A stretch of 35,098 nt of DNA, taken from Caproiciproducens sp. MSJ-32. Lineage in GTDB: Bacteria > Bacillota > Clostridia > Clostridiales > Clostridiaceae. This document shows, in pieces, positions 1 through 9,284 of the stretch. Location of the stretch: contig NZ_JAHLPS010000032.1 of the NCBI RefSeq assembly GCF_018918055.1, forward strand, positions 1 through 35,098, read 5' to 3'. The notes under the pieces are model-generated. The model saw only the letters and a program-made list of their open reading frames with translations, made no database searches and was not told the DNA's origin. A program made the translations under genes and the position numbers. Each line of letters starts with the position of its first letter. Position 1 is the stretch's first letter.

Positions 1-75
1 AGTATACTCAAAAAAAGACCTAACGGTATAAAATATCATAATAAATGTAAATTTATTCATAAAGAAAACAAAAAT

Positions 76-108
76 GGCAAGTAGAAACTTTTTTAAAATT
101 TACTTGCC
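76..108. repeat. Inverted repeat upstream of uvrB
   Basis: GGCAAGTA (76-83) and TACTTGCC (101-108) form a perfect 8-bp inverted repeat around a 17-base AT-rich centre. No clean T-tract follows, so a terminator for an upstream gene is possible but weak. No coding sequence is visible in bases 1-234. Confidence 0.4.
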
Positions 109-170
109 GAATTCAAGTTTATATAAGAGGAAGGAACAAGAGTAGAATGTAGGAGCTATTATATATAATG

Positions 171-199
171 TTGAATATGTAAATTATTAAGTATAGAAT
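171..199 (+). promoter_or_regulatory. Candidate sigma-A promoter of uvrB
   Basis: TTGAAT (171-176) and TAGAAT (194-199) are separated by 17 bases, about 35 bases before the uvrB start. A second possible promoter, TTTACT (99-104) with TATAAG (122-127), also has a 17-base spacer and contains a degenerate SOS-like box (109-120). Confidence 0.5.
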
Positions 200-234
200 A
201 TATTTAAAGTCATTATAAACATGGAGGTGAAAAT

Positions 235-2211
235 ATGCCGGAGTTTAAGATAGTATCAAATTTTAAACCCATGGGAGATCAACCCCAGGCTATAGAAAGC
301 ATAGTTGAATCAATAAAGAGAGGAGATAGGGCTCAAACTTTGCTTGGTGTAACTGGATCTGGTAAAACATATACCATGGCTAATATTATTGAAAGAGTTC
401 AAAAACCTACCTTAGTTTTAGCTCATAATAAAACTTTAGCAGCTCAGTTATGTTCAGAATTTAAGGAGTTTTTCCCTAACAATATAGTAGAGTATTTTGT
501 TTCCTATTATGATTATTATCAACCTGAAGCTTATGTTCCGCAAACAGATACTTATATAGAAAAAGATGCATCTATTAATGATGAAATAGATAAGTTAAGG
601 CATTCAGCTACATCAGCTTTATTGGAAAGGAGAGATGTAATAATAGTTGCATCTATTTCCTGCATATATGGATTAGGTAATCCAGAAGAGTATAAAAAGC
701 TGACTCTTTCCTTAAGACCGGGAATGATAAAAGATAGAAATGATGTAATTAAAAAATTAATAGAGATACAATATGAGAGAAATGATATAGAGTTTGCTAG
801 AGGTACCTTTAGAGTTAGAGGAGATTCTTTAGATATTATTCCATCATACTCATCAAGTAAAGGAATAAGAGTAGAGTTTTTTGGGGATGAAATTGAAAGA
901 ATTAGAGAATTTGATGTTGTAACAGGAAATATAATAGGTGAAAGAAATCATGTGGCTATTTCACCGGCATCTCATTTTGCTACTTCAAAGGAAGTTTTAG
1001 AGAGAGCTATAAGGCAAATAGAAGATGAACTTGAAGATAGATTAAGGGAATTAAATAGCCAGGGAAAACTATTAGAAGCACAAAGATTAAGGCAGAGAAC
1101 TAATTATGATATTGAAATGATTAGGGAAATGGGGTATTGCAGTGGTATAGAAAATTATTCCAGAATATTAGATGGAAGAGCTCCTGGAACTCCGCCACAA
1201 ACCTTATTAGATTATTTCCCTGATGATTATTTAATGTTTATAGATGAGAGCCATGTTACTTTACCTCAAGCAAGAGCAATGTATGCTGGAGATAGATCAA
1301 GAAAGACTACTTTAGTCGAATATGGTTTTAGACTTCCTTGTGCCTATGATAACAGGCCTTTAAAGTTTGAAGAATTTGAAAAGAAGATAAATCAAGTTGT
1401 ATTTGTAAGTGCTACACCAGGGGAATATGAATTAGAACATTCAACTAATGTTGCTGAACAAGTAATAAGACCTACTGGCCTGCTAGATCCAATTATAGAA
1501 ATCAGACCTGTTGAAGGACAAATAGATGATTTATATGGAGAGATAAGAAAAACAATAGATAAGGGTTATAGAATTCTTATAACTACATTAACAAAGAAAA
1601 TGGCAGAAGATTTAACAAAATATCTATCTGATTTGGGAATAAAAACTACCTACATGCATTCAGATATAAAGACTATAGAGAGAATGGAAATTATTAGAGA
1701 TCTAAGACTTGGAAAGTTTGATGTTTTAGTTGGAATTAACTTATTAAGAGAAGGGTTAGATATTCCTGAAGTTGCATTAGTTGCAATTCTAGATGCAGAT
1801 AAGGAAGGGTTCTTACGTTCAGAAACATCTCTTATACAAACAATTGGTAGAGCAGCAAGAAATGCAGAAAGCAAAGTTATAATGTATGCAGATGTAATAA
1901 CAAGGTCAATGGATAAGGCTATAAAAGAAACGGAAAGAAGAAGAAAGAAACAAATTAAATATAATCAAGAACATAATATAGTACCTAAAACTATCGTTAA
2001 AGATATTAGAGATGTAATAGAAGCAACAAAAACCGCAGAAGAACCATCTATTTATGAAGTTATTAAAAATGATAAGATAGAAATTTCAACTAAAGATAAG
2101 GAGAAATTAATTAAGAAATATACAGAAGAAATGATGGAAGCAGCTAAAAATCTACAGTTTGAAAGAGCTGCAGAATTACGTGATATAATAAATGATTTAA
2201 AAGCTAAATAA
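235..2211 (+). CDS. uvrB: Excinuclease ABC subunit B (UvrB)
   Basis: UvrB is the damage-verifying helicase-like subunit of nucleotide excision repair. UvrA loads it on damaged DNA, and it then recruits UvrC for incision. The 658-residue protein has the usual family length. Visible motifs are Walker A GVTGSGKT (38-45), the aromatic beta-hairpin region [12 protein letters not shown] (91-102) that clamps DNA, the DES Walker B-type motif in the FIDESHV segment (about 336-342), helicase motifs in the C-terminal half (TIGRAARN), and a C-terminal UVR motif (about 623-657, FERAAELRD) that contacts UvrC. The ATG at 235 has a strong GGAGGTG site 7 bases upstream. It ends in a 20-bp terminator stem, so it is probably monocistronic. 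uvrA and uvrC lie downstream in this window but in other transcription units. Confidence 0.98.
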   Translation: MPEFKIVSNFKPMGDQPQAIESIVESIKRGDRAQTLLGVTGSGKTYTMANIIERVQKPTLVLAHNKTLAAQLCSEFKEFFPNNIVEYFVSYYDYYQPEAYVPQTDTYIEKDASINDEIDKLRHSATSALLERRDVIIVASISCIYGLGNPEEYKKLTLSLRPGMIKDRNDVIKKLIEIQYERNDIEFARGTFRVRGDSLDIIPSYSSSKGIRVEFFGDEIERIREFDVVTGNIIGERNHVAISPASHFATSKEVLERAIRQIEDELEDRLRELNSQGKLLEAQRLRQRTNYDIEMIREMGYCSGIENYSRILDGRAPGTPPQTLLDYFPDDYLMFIDESHVTLPQARAMYAGDRSRKTTLVEYGFRLPCAYDNRPLKFEEFEKKINQVVFVSATPGEYELEHSTNVAEQVIRPTGLLDPIIEIRPVEGQIDDLYGEIRKTIDKGYRILITTLTKKMAEDLTKYLSDLGIKTTYMHSDIKTIERMEIIRDLRLGKFDVLVGINLLREGLDIPEVALVAILDADKEGFLRSETSLIQTIGRAARNAESKVIMYADVITRSMDKAIKETERRRKKQIKYNQEHNIVPKTIVKDIRDVIEATKTAEEPSIYEVIKNDKIEISTKDKEKLIKKYTEEMMEAAKNLQFERAAELRDIINDLKAK

Positions 2212-2254
2212 TTAAAAGGAGATTGATTCTAATAAATCAATCTCCTTTTAATTA
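2209..2254 (+). terminator. Terminator after uvrB
   Basis: A perfect 20-bp stem (2209-2228 with 2235-2254, loop CTAATA) begins at the uvrB stop codon. The 3' arm contains the TTTTAATTA tract. The dyad is symmetrical enough to act on both strands. Confidence 0.85.
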
Positions 2255-2291
2255 TATATCTAGATATATCTATTTGAAAATTTTTCCGTAA

Positions 2292-2320
2292 TTGAATAGT
2301 AATGTTTAATATGATAAAAT
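2292..2320 (+). promoter_or_regulatory. Candidate promoter of the GNAT gene
   Basis: TTGAAT (2292-2297), a 17-base spacer, and TAAAAT (2315-2320) preceded by TGA, which gives an extended -10. It lies between the uvrB terminator and the GNAT gene. Confidence 0.5.
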
Positions 2321-2334
2321 TTAATTTAAAATAT

Positions 2335-2367
2335 AAAAATTGATTTGGGGATTTATATCAATTTTTT
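2335..2367 (+). promoter_or_regulatory. Leader hairpin with T-tract (possible attenuator)
   Basis: AAAAATTGAT (2335-2344) pairs perfectly with ATCAATTTTT (2357-2366). The stem ends in a TTTTTT tract and sits between the candidate promoter and the ribosome-binding site. The shape is that of a weak intrinsic terminator in a 5' leader, but the stem has only two G-C pairs. Confidence 0.4.
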
Positions 2368-2387
2368 ATTTAAGGAGGGCTATAATC

Positions 2388-2828
2388 ATGGAAGTGAGAA
2401 TTATCAGGTATGGTACTGATGATTACCAAAAAACTTTAGTTTTAAGGAATAAGGTTCTTAGGAAACCTTGGAGACGTAGTATTTATGATGATGATTTAAG
2501 GAGTGAAGTAGATAAGGATGTTATTTTTGGGGCATTTAAAGAAGAAGACATCCTAGGAGTTGGAACATTAAGTCATAGTGATAATAAGAAAATTAGAATA
2601 AAATATTTAGCTGTTAATTCAAAAAATCAGGGCAAAGGAACAGGGACTGCCATTTTAAGGGCTATGGAGAATTATGCTAAGGAATTAGGCTATAAGAAGA
2701 TAATTCTTGAAACTAGATTAAGTGTTAGGGAATTTTATCTCAAGAATGGATATAGACCTATAGGTAAAATATTCATTTCTGATTTTATACCTGTTAAGCA
2801 TATAAATATGGAAAAGAGGATATCATAG
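2388..2828 (+). CDS. GNAT family N-acetyltransferase
   Basis: A 146-residue single-domain GNAT acyltransferase, transferring an acetyl group from acetyl-CoA to an unidentified amine. The acetyl-CoA-binding motif A is seen as YLAVNSKNQGKGTGTAIL, with the Q-x-x-G-x-G loop, followed by a motif B-like region ending VREFYLKNGYRPIGK. The start at 2388 is chosen because AAGGAGG (2372-2378) precedes it at normal spacing. An in-frame ATG at 2340 lies inside the leader hairpin and has no ribosome-binding site. It is a separate unit between uvrB and uvrA, with its own promoter candidate and terminator. The substrate cannot be told from sequence, and a role in DNA repair is not implied by position alone. 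Confidence 0.9.
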   Translation: MEVRIIRYGTDDYQKTLVLRNKVLRKPWRRSIYDDDLRSEVDKDVIFGAFKEEDILGVGTLSHSDNKKIRIKYLAVNSKNQGKGTGTAILRAMENYAKELGYKKIILETRLSVREFYLKNGYRPIGKIFISDFIPVKHINMEKRIS

Positions 2829-2841
2829 AAATTAAAGAATT

Positions 2842-2870
2842 AGGAGAGCAATTAGAAAGGCTCTCCTTTT
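2842..2870 (+). terminator. Terminator after the GNAT gene
   Basis: AGGAGAGC (2842-2849) pairs with GCTCTCCT (2860-2867), followed by TTT. Confidence 0.8.
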
Positions 2871-2922
2871 AAGTTTAATAAAATAAATTAGATGATTAAA
2901 AGCATTGACAAGGATATATTAT

Positions 2923-2951
2923 TTGACAATAATTATAATAAAATTTAGAAT
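2923..2951 (+). promoter_or_regulatory. Promoter of uvrA
   Basis: TTGACA (2923-2928), a 17-base spacer and TAGAAT (2946-2951) match sigma-A consensus well. A second TTGACA at 2905-2910 with AATAAT at 2928-2933 could be an upstream tandem promoter. Confidence 0.7.
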
Positions 2952-2959
2952 ATAATAAG

Positions 2960-2971
2960 GAACATTAGTTC
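2960..2971. promoter_or_regulatory. LexA (SOS) box upstream of uvrA
   Basis: GAAC-ATTA-GTTC is a perfect match to the Gram-positive GAAC-N4-GTTC core of the LexA operator, with a G following the right half-site. It lies 8 bases downstream of the -10 element, over the expected transcription start, as a repressor site should. Confidence 0.75.
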
Positions 2972-3023
2972 GAATTTTCGATTTATATAGATAAAAAATA
3001 AGGAACGGGAAGGGATTTATTTT

Positions 3024-5849
3024 ATGAAAGATAAAATAATAATAAAAGGAGCAAAAGTAAATAACTTAAAGAATATATCACTTGAAATTCCAAGAGATAA
3101 ATTAGTTGTTTTAACAGGATTATCTGGATCAGGGAAGTCTTCTTTAGCTTTTGATACTTTATATGCTGAAGGACAGAGAAGGTACGTAGAGTCATTATCT
3201 TCATATGCAAGGCAGTTTCTTGGGCAAATGGATAAGCCGGATGTAGAGTACATAGAAGGATTGTCTCCTGCAATATCTATTGCTCAAAAAACTACTAGCA
3301 AAAATCCAAGATCTACGGTTGGGACTATAACAGAAATATATGACTATTTAAGACTTTTATATGCTAGGGTTGGTAAACCATATTGTCCTAAATGTAAAAT
3401 ACCAATTGAACAACAAACTGTAGACCAAATTGTAGATAAGGTTATGACTTTTGAAGAAAGAACTAAAATTCAAGTGTTAGCTCCTGTAGTTAGAGGAAAA
3501 AAAGGGCAACATGAGAAAGTTTTAGATAAAATGAAGAGAAGTGGTTATGTAAGAGTAAGAGTTGATGGTTCTATCTATGACTTAACAGAGGAAGAAATTA
3601 ATTTAGATAAGAATAAAAAACATAATATAGAAGTTGTAGTTGACAGAATAATTATTAAAGAAGGAGTAGAAGGAAGATTAACAGATTCAGTTGAAGTGGC
3701 TTTAAAACTTGCAGATGGTATAGTTGTTATAAATATAATAGGTGGAGAAGATATAATTTTTAGCGAAAAATTTGCCTGCCATGAATGTGGCATGAGTATA
3801 GATGAAATAGAACCGAGATTATTTTCATTTAATGCTCCTTATGGGAAATGTGATCATTGTGATGGTCTTGGTTCATTAATGGAAATAGATGAAGACTTAA
3901 TAATTCCAAATAAAGATTTAAGTATAATGGAAGGTGCTATTGCAACTTGGGGAGAAGGAAGACTAAAAGAAGATTCTTGGACTTATGCAATTTTGCAAGC
4001 ATTAAGTCATGAATATGATATAGATTTAAGAAAACCTGTTAAGGAATTAAGCAGAGAGGCTTTAGATTTAATTTTATATGGAACTAATGGTAAGAAATTA
4101 AAGGTTAAATATGTTAAGGATGGAGTTGAAGCTCAATATAATTATGCTTATGATGGAGAAATAAATTCCCTAAAAAGAAGATATGTAGAAACAAATTCTA
4201 ATGAAATGAAAGAACATATTGAACAGTTTATGGGGAATAATACTTGTCCTAAATGTAAAGGAGCAAGATTAAATCAAGAAGCGTTAGCTGTTTTAATAGG
4301 TGATAAAAATATTTATGAATTTACAACTCTTTCAATTAAAGAAGAATTGGATTATTTAAATTCAATAGAATTTTCTGAGAAGGACAAAAAAATTAGTGAG
4401 CAGATAGTAAGAGAAATTAAAAATAGACTTACATTTTTAGTTGATGTAGGACTAGATTATCTTGATTTAGCAAGAAGTTCTGGTACTTTATCAGGAGGGG
4501 AAGCTCAAAGAATAAGGCTTGCAACACAAATAGGATCAGCTTTAATGGGAGTATTATATATACTGGATGAACCAAGTATAGGTCTTCATCAAAGAGATAA
4601 TGATAAACTTATTGCAACTTTAAAGAAACTAAGAGATATAGGAAATACAGTTATAGTTGTTGAACATGATGAAGATACAATTAAGGCAGCTGATTATATA
4701 GTAGATATAGGACCAAGAGCAGGAGAACATGGTGGAGAAGTAGTTGTTGCAGGGATCTTAGAAGATGTGATGAACTGTGAAGAATCAATAACAGGTCAAT
4801 ACTTAACTGGAAAGAAAAAAGTTGAAGTTCCAAAAGAAAGAAGAAAAGGAAATGGTAATTTTATAAGAGTTAAGGGTGCAAAGGAAAATAACTTAAAGAA
4901 TATAAATGTATCAATACCATTAGGAACTTTAACAGCAGTTACTGGTGTTTCAGGTTCAGGAAAGAGTACTTTAGTAAATGAAATTCTTTATAAGGGTTTA
5001 AATAGGATAGTAAACAAAAGTAAAAATCCAGTAGGAAAATATAAAGAAATATTGGGATACGAAAATATAGATAAAATAATAGATATTGATCAAAGTCCTA
5101 TAGGAAGAACTCCTAGATCAAATCCTGCTACTTATACAGGAGTATTTGATATAATAAGGGAATTATTTGCTACTACAACAGAAGCAAAAATGAGGGGATA
5201 TAACAAAGGCAGATTTAGTTTTAATGTTAAAGGTGGAAGATGTGAAGCTTGTTCTGGGGACGGTATAATAAAAATAGAAATGCAATTTTTAGCAGATGTA
5301 TATGTTCCTTGTGAAGTATGTCATGGAAAAAGATATAATAGGGAAACTTTAGAAGTAAAATATAAGGGGAAAAATATTGCAGATGTTTTAAATATGACAG
5401 TAGAAGAAGCATTAAAGTTCTTTGAAAATATACCAAGAATAAAAAGCAAACTTGAAACATTATATGATGTAGGTCTTGGATATATAAGATTAGGTCAGCC
5501 ATCAACTCAATTATCAGGTGGAGAGGCTCAAAGAATAAAATTAGCTACTGAATTATCAAAGAGAGGTACAGGAAAAACTCTTTATATTCTTGATGAACCA
5601 TCAACAGGTCTTCATATAGATGATGTTAATAGGTTGATCACTATACTTCAAAGATTAGTAGATGCAGGAAATACAGTAGTAGTTATAGAGCATAATCTAG
5701 ATATAATAAAATGTGCAGATTATATAATAGACTTAGGACCAGAAGGTGGAGATAAAGGTGGAACTATAGTTGCAACTGGAACTCCAGAAGAAATTATTGA
5801 AGTAGAACAGTCTTATACAGGTAAATATCTTAAGAAAATCCTAAGATAA
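3024..5849 (+). CDS. uvrA: Excinuclease ABC subunit A (UvrA)
   Basis: UvrA is the damage-sensing ABC-type ATPase that dimerises and loads UvrB. The 941-residue length is typical. Two ABC modules are visible. The first has Walker [10 protein letters not shown] (32-40) and signature [13 protein letters not shown] near residue 489. The second has GVSGSGKST near residue 640 and signature [13 protein letters not shown] near residue 830. Zinc-binding Cys pairs occur as CPKC (about 121), CHEC (about 251) with CDHC (about 276), CPKC (about 410), and CEAC/CEVC (about 740-765) in the C-terminal zinc finger. The ATG at 3024 has a GGGAAGGGA stretch upstream. A consensus promoter and a LexA-type box precede the gene, so DNA-damage induction is likely. 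No strong terminator separates it from the FHA gene 82 bases downstream. Confidence 0.98.
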   Translation: MKDKIIIKGAKVNNLKNISLEIPRDKLVVLTGLSGSGKSSLAFDTLYAEGQRRYVESLSSYARQFLGQMDKPDVEYIEGLSPAISIAQKTTSKNPRSTVGTITEIYDYLRLLYARVGKPYCPKCKIPIEQQTVDQIVDKVMTFEERTKIQVLAPVVRGKKGQHEKVLDKMKRSGYVRVRVDGSIYDLTEEEINLDKNKKHNIEVVVDRIIIKEGVEGRLTDSVEVALKLADGIVVINIIGGEDIIFSEKFACHECGMSIDEIEPRLFSFNAPYGKCDHCDGLGSLMEIDEDLIIPNKDLSIMEGAIATWGEGRLKEDSWTYAILQALSHEYDIDLRKPVKELSREALDLILYGTNGKKLKVKYVKDGVEAQYNYAYDGEINSLKRRYVETNSNEMKEHIEQFMGNNTCPKCKGARLNQEALAVLIGDKNIYEFTTLSIKEELDYLNSIEFSEKDKKISEQIVREIKNRLTFLVDVGLDYLDLARSSGTLSGGEAQRIRLATQIGSALMGVLYILDEPSIGLHQRDNDKLIATLKKLRDIGNTVIVVEHDEDTIKAADYIVDIGPRAGEHGGEVVVAGILEDVMNCEESITGQYLTGKKKVEVPKERRKGNGNFIRVKGAKENNLKNINVSIPLGTLTAVTGVSGSGKSTLVNEILYKGLNRIVNKSKNPVGKYKEILGYENIDKIIDIDQSPIGRTPRSNPATYTGVFDIIRELFATTTEAKMRGYNKGRFSFNVKGGRCEACSGDGIIKIEMQFLADVYVPCEVCHGKRYNRETLEVKYKGKNIADVLNMTVEEALKFFENIPRIKSKLETLYDVGLGYIRLGQPSTQLSGGEAQRIKLATELSKRGTGKTLYILDEPSTGLHIDDVNRLITILQRLVDAGNTVVVIEHNLDIIKCADYIIDLGPEGGDKGGTIVATGTPEEIIEVEQSYTGKYLKKILR

Positions 5850-5931
5850 TTATAAGATTAAGCTAGTTGTTATTTTTATTTAAGTATTTTAATATATAAT
5901 GATAGTATAATAACTAATTTGAGGTGAAAAA

Positions 5932-6384
5932 ATGGATTTTTCAAAGATTATAAGACTGATTTCTGGAATAGCTTTTATAGGCATTCTTTATTTTATTATC
6001 TTTTATGCTTTAAAGATAATGTATAAAGATGTAAAAAGTGGCGGTAGAAAAAGACCAAGTTCTAGTAAAAGAAGTTATGGAATAGAAGTAGTTAGTGTAG
6101 GAGAAAATTCAAACTTAGAAGAGGGGTCTATTTTATTATTAAGAGATGTAATTACCATTGGCAGAAAAGAAGGCAATACAATAAGACTTAGTGATCAATA
6201 TGTATCAGGAAATCATGCTGAAATCAAATTAAAAAATAATGAAATAATTATTAGAGATTTACAAAGTACTAATGGTATTTTTGTTAATGATGTAAAAATA
6301 AAGGATTATTTTAAATTAAGAGCAAACGATAAGTTTAGAATAGGTAGTGCAATATTTAAAGTAATTAGATCAGATAAGAATTAG
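5932..6384 (+). CDS. Membrane-anchored FHA domain protein
   Basis: This 150-residue protein has one N-terminal transmembrane helix (about 7-30), a basic Ser-rich linker (about 36-48), and a cytosolic FHA domain (about 68-148). FHA domains bind phosphothreonine peptides. The conserved residues are present: G77-R78 in ITIGRKEG, S92 and H95 in VSGNHAEI, and N114 in STNGIFVND. A GAGGTG site precedes the ATG. It starts a tight operon with the SEDS protein (10-base gap) and the transpeptidase. The FHA-SEDS-PBP arrangement resembles actinobacterial fhaB-rodA-pbpA loci, where FHA proteins are read by Ser/Thr kinases that control wall synthesis. No kinase gene lies in this window, so the phosphorylated partner is unknown. 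Confidence 0.9.
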   Translation: MDFSKIIRLISGIAFIGILYFIIFYALKIMYKDVKSGGRKRPSSSKRSYGIEVVSVGENSNLEEGSILLLRDVITIGRKEGNTIRLSDQYVSGNHAEIKLKNNEIIIRDLQSTNGIFVNDVKIKDYFKLRANDKFRIGSAIFKVIRSDKN

Positions 6385-6394
6385 GGGTATAAAT

Positions 6395-7627
6395 ATGAAT
6401 AAATTAAAATTAGAAAAAAGAGTGCTCAAATTAATTTATTTATTATGTATTTTAATATTTACTAATTTAGCACTACTTGAAAAGCCTTTAAACAAAAATG
6501 CAATATTTATAGGATTAGGACTTTGTCTCATAATAGGTTTTTCTCATTATTTAATAAGAAGATTTTATCCAAATGGAGATAAATTTTTATTTATATTTTC
6601 AAGTATATTAGCAGTCGTTGGGGTTGCCGTATTATTTAGAATAGATCAGAGTATGGCAATTAAACAATTGTTATGGGTAATATTAGGAATAGCTGCATAT
6701 ATAGTTATTTCAGTAGCGCTGCCTAATATGAGTAAGTTTGCAGATTATAAATATATATATATGATTATAACTTTAATTTTTATGCCAATGGGATTACTAT
6801 ATGGTCTTATATTTAATGTTGAAACAAATGGAGCAATGAACTGGGTATATTTTGGTCCCTTTGGTTTTCAACCTTCTGAATTTGGTAAAATATCTTTGAT
6901 TTTATACTTAGCTTCTTCCTTAAAAGATTATGAAAGTAAAAATAATATAAAAGAAGATTTTAAACAGCTTATAATACCAGCTCTAATTGTAATGTATTCT
7001 TTAGTATGTATGGTTCTTCAAACAGATTTAGGATCTACACTTATATTTTTTGGGATATCAGTTACTATGCTTTATATAGCAACCTCTAAGAAAAAATATG
7101 TGTTTACTTGTCTTGGACTTTCTGTAGTAGGAGCTATAGGTGCCTATGGAGTATTTAGTCATGTTAAAAGAAGAGTTATGGTATGGCTTGATCCTTGGAA
7201 ATATGCAAGTGATGAAGGCTATCAGATAGTACAGGGATTATATGCAATAGCTTCTGGTGGACTATTTGGAGTTGGATTAGGCAATGGTTATCCAGACCTA
7301 ATATTTGCAAGTGAAAGTGATTTTATTTTTGCAGTAATATGTGAAGAGTTTGGAGTAATCTTTGCAGTAGGGATTATGATAATATATTTCCTTTTATTCT
7401 ATCGAGGAATTAGAATAGCTTTTGTTACTAGTGACAAGTTTAGTCAATTATTAGTGGTTGGATTAAGTACAATGATTGCATGTCAAACTTTAGTTATTGT
7501 AGGTGGAATATTTACTGTAATACCACTTACAGGTATAACTTTACCTCTTGTAAGTTATGGAGGAAGTTCAATGCTTTCAATGTTTTTTGCGCTAGGAATG
7601 TTACAAAAGGTATCAGAGGAAAATTAA
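6395..7627 (+). CDS. SEDS peptidoglycan glycosyltransferase (FtsW/RodA family)
   Basis: SEDS proteins polymerise lipid II into glycan strands and work with a cognate class B PBP. The 410-residue protein is rich in hydrophobic helices (about ten). It shows family landmarks: the GPFGFQPSEFGKISLIL segment, the extracellular loop VMVWLDPWKYASDEGYQIV containing the acidic residue important in RodA/FtsW, the following GLYAIASGGLFGVGLGNG segment, and the C-terminal PLTGITLPLVSYGGSSML. It starts 10 bases after the FHA gene with an AGGGG site and is followed after 14 bases by its likely PBP partner. Whether it is the division (FtsW), elongation (RodA) or sporulation (SpoVE) type cannot be settled from sequence alone; context favours a dedicated SEDS-PBP pair. 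Confidence 0.93.
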   Translation: MNKLKLEKRVLKLIYLLCILIFTNLALLEKPLNKNAIFIGLGLCLIIGFSHYLIRRFYPNGDKFLFIFSSILAVVGVAVLFRIDQSMAIKQLLWVILGIAAYIVISVALPNMSKFADYKYIYMIITLIFMPMGLLYGLIFNVETNGAMNWVYFGPFGFQPSEFGKISLILYLASSLKDYESKNNIKEDFKQLIIPALIVMYSLVCMVLQTDLGSTLIFFGISVTMLYIATSKKKYVFTCLGLSVVGAIGAYGVFSHVKRRVMVWLDPWKYASDEGYQIVQGLYAIASGGLFGVGLGNGYPDLIFASESDFIFAVICEEFGVIFAVGIMIIYFLLFYRGIRIAFVTSDKFSQLLVVGLSTMIACQTLVIVGGIFTVIPLTGITLPLVSYGGSSMLSMFFALGMLQKVSEEN

Positions 7628-7641
7628 ATAAGGAGGAAGCT

Positions 7642-9105
7642 ATGAATTCTCTAGCTAAAAATGTAAAGAATGTAATGATAATATTTCTTTTTTGTTTTAT
7701 CGCATTAATATCATATATAGCGTATTTTCAGCTGTTTAAGGGACCTGATATAGCAGCGGATACAGGAAATAGAAGGCTTTGGGCAAAGAGAAATGAAGTA
7801 ATAAGAGGAACAATATATGATAGAGATGGAAATCCTATTGCAACTAGTAAAAGAATTGATGAATATAGTCAAAGCAGAGACTACGCCTATGGAGATTTAT
7901 ATGTTCATGCTTTAGGATATATCGATGAAAGATATGGTATTACAGGATTAGAAGAAGAATTTGATGAAGAACTTTCAAAGTATAATGGTTTTACAAATAG
8001 TTTTAGAAGTTTACTAAAGGGTTTTGACTTAAAAAGTGCTATAGAAAATAGAAATGAAGAAAAAATAGGAAATGGTATAATCACAACTTTAGACTATAAC
8101 CTCCAGAAAATTGCTTATGATGCTTTAGGAGATAGAAAAGGTTCAGTAGTTGCTTTAAATCCTAAAACTGGTGAAATTCTTGCCATGGTATCTAAACCAA
8201 CCTATGATCCAACTAATTTAGAAGGGGCAATGGAAGATGCAAATAGTGGTGAAGATACTGAAAGTAGGCTGTTAAATAGGGCTTTGTATGGAATATATCC
8301 GCCAGGTTCAATTTTTAAAACAGTAACCCTGGCTGCAGCCATTGAAAATGATCCAGCTGTAACAGCTAGAATTTTTGATGATCAAGGTAAGATTACATTT
8401 GACGATGGAACAGAACTTAACAATTTTATGAAGCAGGCTCATGGAAGTTTAGATTTAAAAAATGCATATAGGGTATCAAGCAATGTTGTATTTGGTACTT
8501 TAGCTATGGAAATGGGTAATGATAAATTAAGGGAAGTAGCAGAGAGATTTGGCTTTAATGCAAGAATACCTGGAGTAGGAATTTCAATATCTCAGAGCAG
8601 TTTTCCAACATTAGAAGAATATGAATTAGGAAATATAGCTCAAAGTGGTATAGGACAAGGAAGTGTAGCTGTAACTCCAATGCAAATGGCTATTGTTGCA
8701 GCAACTGTTGCAAATAATGGAGTTTTAATGCAGCCTAAATTGGTTAATAAAGTTGTTGATAAAGATGGAAATACTATAAAGGAAATAGAAAATAAAGTAC
8801 TTAAAAGTGATGTAATTTCTGCAGATATAGCAGCTATTATTAAAGAATATATGAATTATTTAGTTTCAAATAATATATATAGATGGCCGTATTTTGACGG
8901 AACTAATGCAGGTGGAAAAACAGGAACAGCAGATTATATGGAAAACGGAGTAGAAGCAATTCCCCATGGATGGTTTATATCAATAGCACCAGTTGATGAT
9001 CCTAAAATTGCAGTTGCAGTTATAGTTGAAAATGGAGAAAGTGGAGCAGGTTCAGCTGCAGAAATAGCTTCACAAGTTGTACATCAAGCAATATTTGGAG
9101 AATGA
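7642..9105 (+). CDS. Class B penicillin-binding protein (transpeptidase)
   Basis: A D,D-transpeptidase that cross-links peptidoglycan, partner of the adjacent SEDS enzyme. The start at 7642 follows AAGGAGG at good spacing. An open frame back to 7480 overlaps the SEDS gene in another frame and has no ribosome-binding site. The 487-residue protein has one N-terminal membrane helix (about 10-32), a short dimerisation-type region (RNEVIRGTIYDRDGNPIA, 50-67), and the three active-site motifs S223-x-x-K226 (SIFK), S279-S-N281, and K426-T-G428. It is short for a PBP2/FtsI protein and lacks a PASTA tail, which fits the compact PbpA type found in FHA-SEDS-PBP clusters. A strong terminator follows. Confidence 0.93.
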   Translation: MNSLAKNVKNVMIIFLFCFIALISYIAYFQLFKGPDIAADTGNRRLWAKRNEVIRGTIYDRDGNPIATSKRIDEYSQSRDYAYGDLYVHALGYIDERYGITGLEEEFDEELSKYNGFTNSFRSLLKGFDLKSAIENRNEEKIGNGIITTLDYNLQKIAYDALGDRKGSVVALNPKTGEILAMVSKPTYDPTNLEGAMEDANSGEDTESRLLNRALYGIYPPGSIFKTVTLAAAIENDPAVTARIFDDQGKITFDDGTELNNFMKQAHGSLDLKNAYRVSSNVVFGTLAMEMGNDKLREVAERFGFNARIPGVGISISQSSFPTLEEYELGNIAQSGIGQGSVAVTPMQMAIVAATVANNGVLMQPKLVNKVVDKDGNTIKEIENKVLKSDVISADIAAIIKEYMNYLVSNNIYRWPYFDGTNAGGKTGTADYMENGVEAIPHGWFISIAPVDDPKIAVAVIVENGESGAGSAAEIASQVVHQAIFGE

Positions 9106-9123
9106 TAATTTAGAAAATATAGA

Positions 9124-9162
9124 TAGAGATAAAAATTTTTGGTTTTTATCTCTATTTTTTTT
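9124..9162 (+). terminator. Terminator of the FHA-SEDS-PBP operon
   Basis: TAGAGATAAAAA (9124-9135) pairs perfectly with TTTTTATCTCTA (9143-9154), followed by eight T residues (9155-9162). Confidence 0.92.
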
Positions 9163-9284
9163 ATAAGTAATTATTGAAAGCTAATATTAACTCTATAGGC
9201 TTCTAATTCATATATTAGAGTGTAAAATTATTTATTTTAAAAAATACAAGAGAAAAAAATTAGGATTAAGGAGTAGGATAATAT

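Noticed and set aside
2340..2387. Upstream in-frame start of the GNAT gene
   Set aside because: It lies in the leader hairpin without a ribosome-binding site, while AAGGAGG fits the ATG at 2388.
7480..7641. Longer form of the PBP starting inside the SEDS gene
   Set aside because: The extra residues overlap the conserved SEDS C-terminus in another frame, are not membrane- or PBP-like, and AAGGAGG fits the start at 7642.
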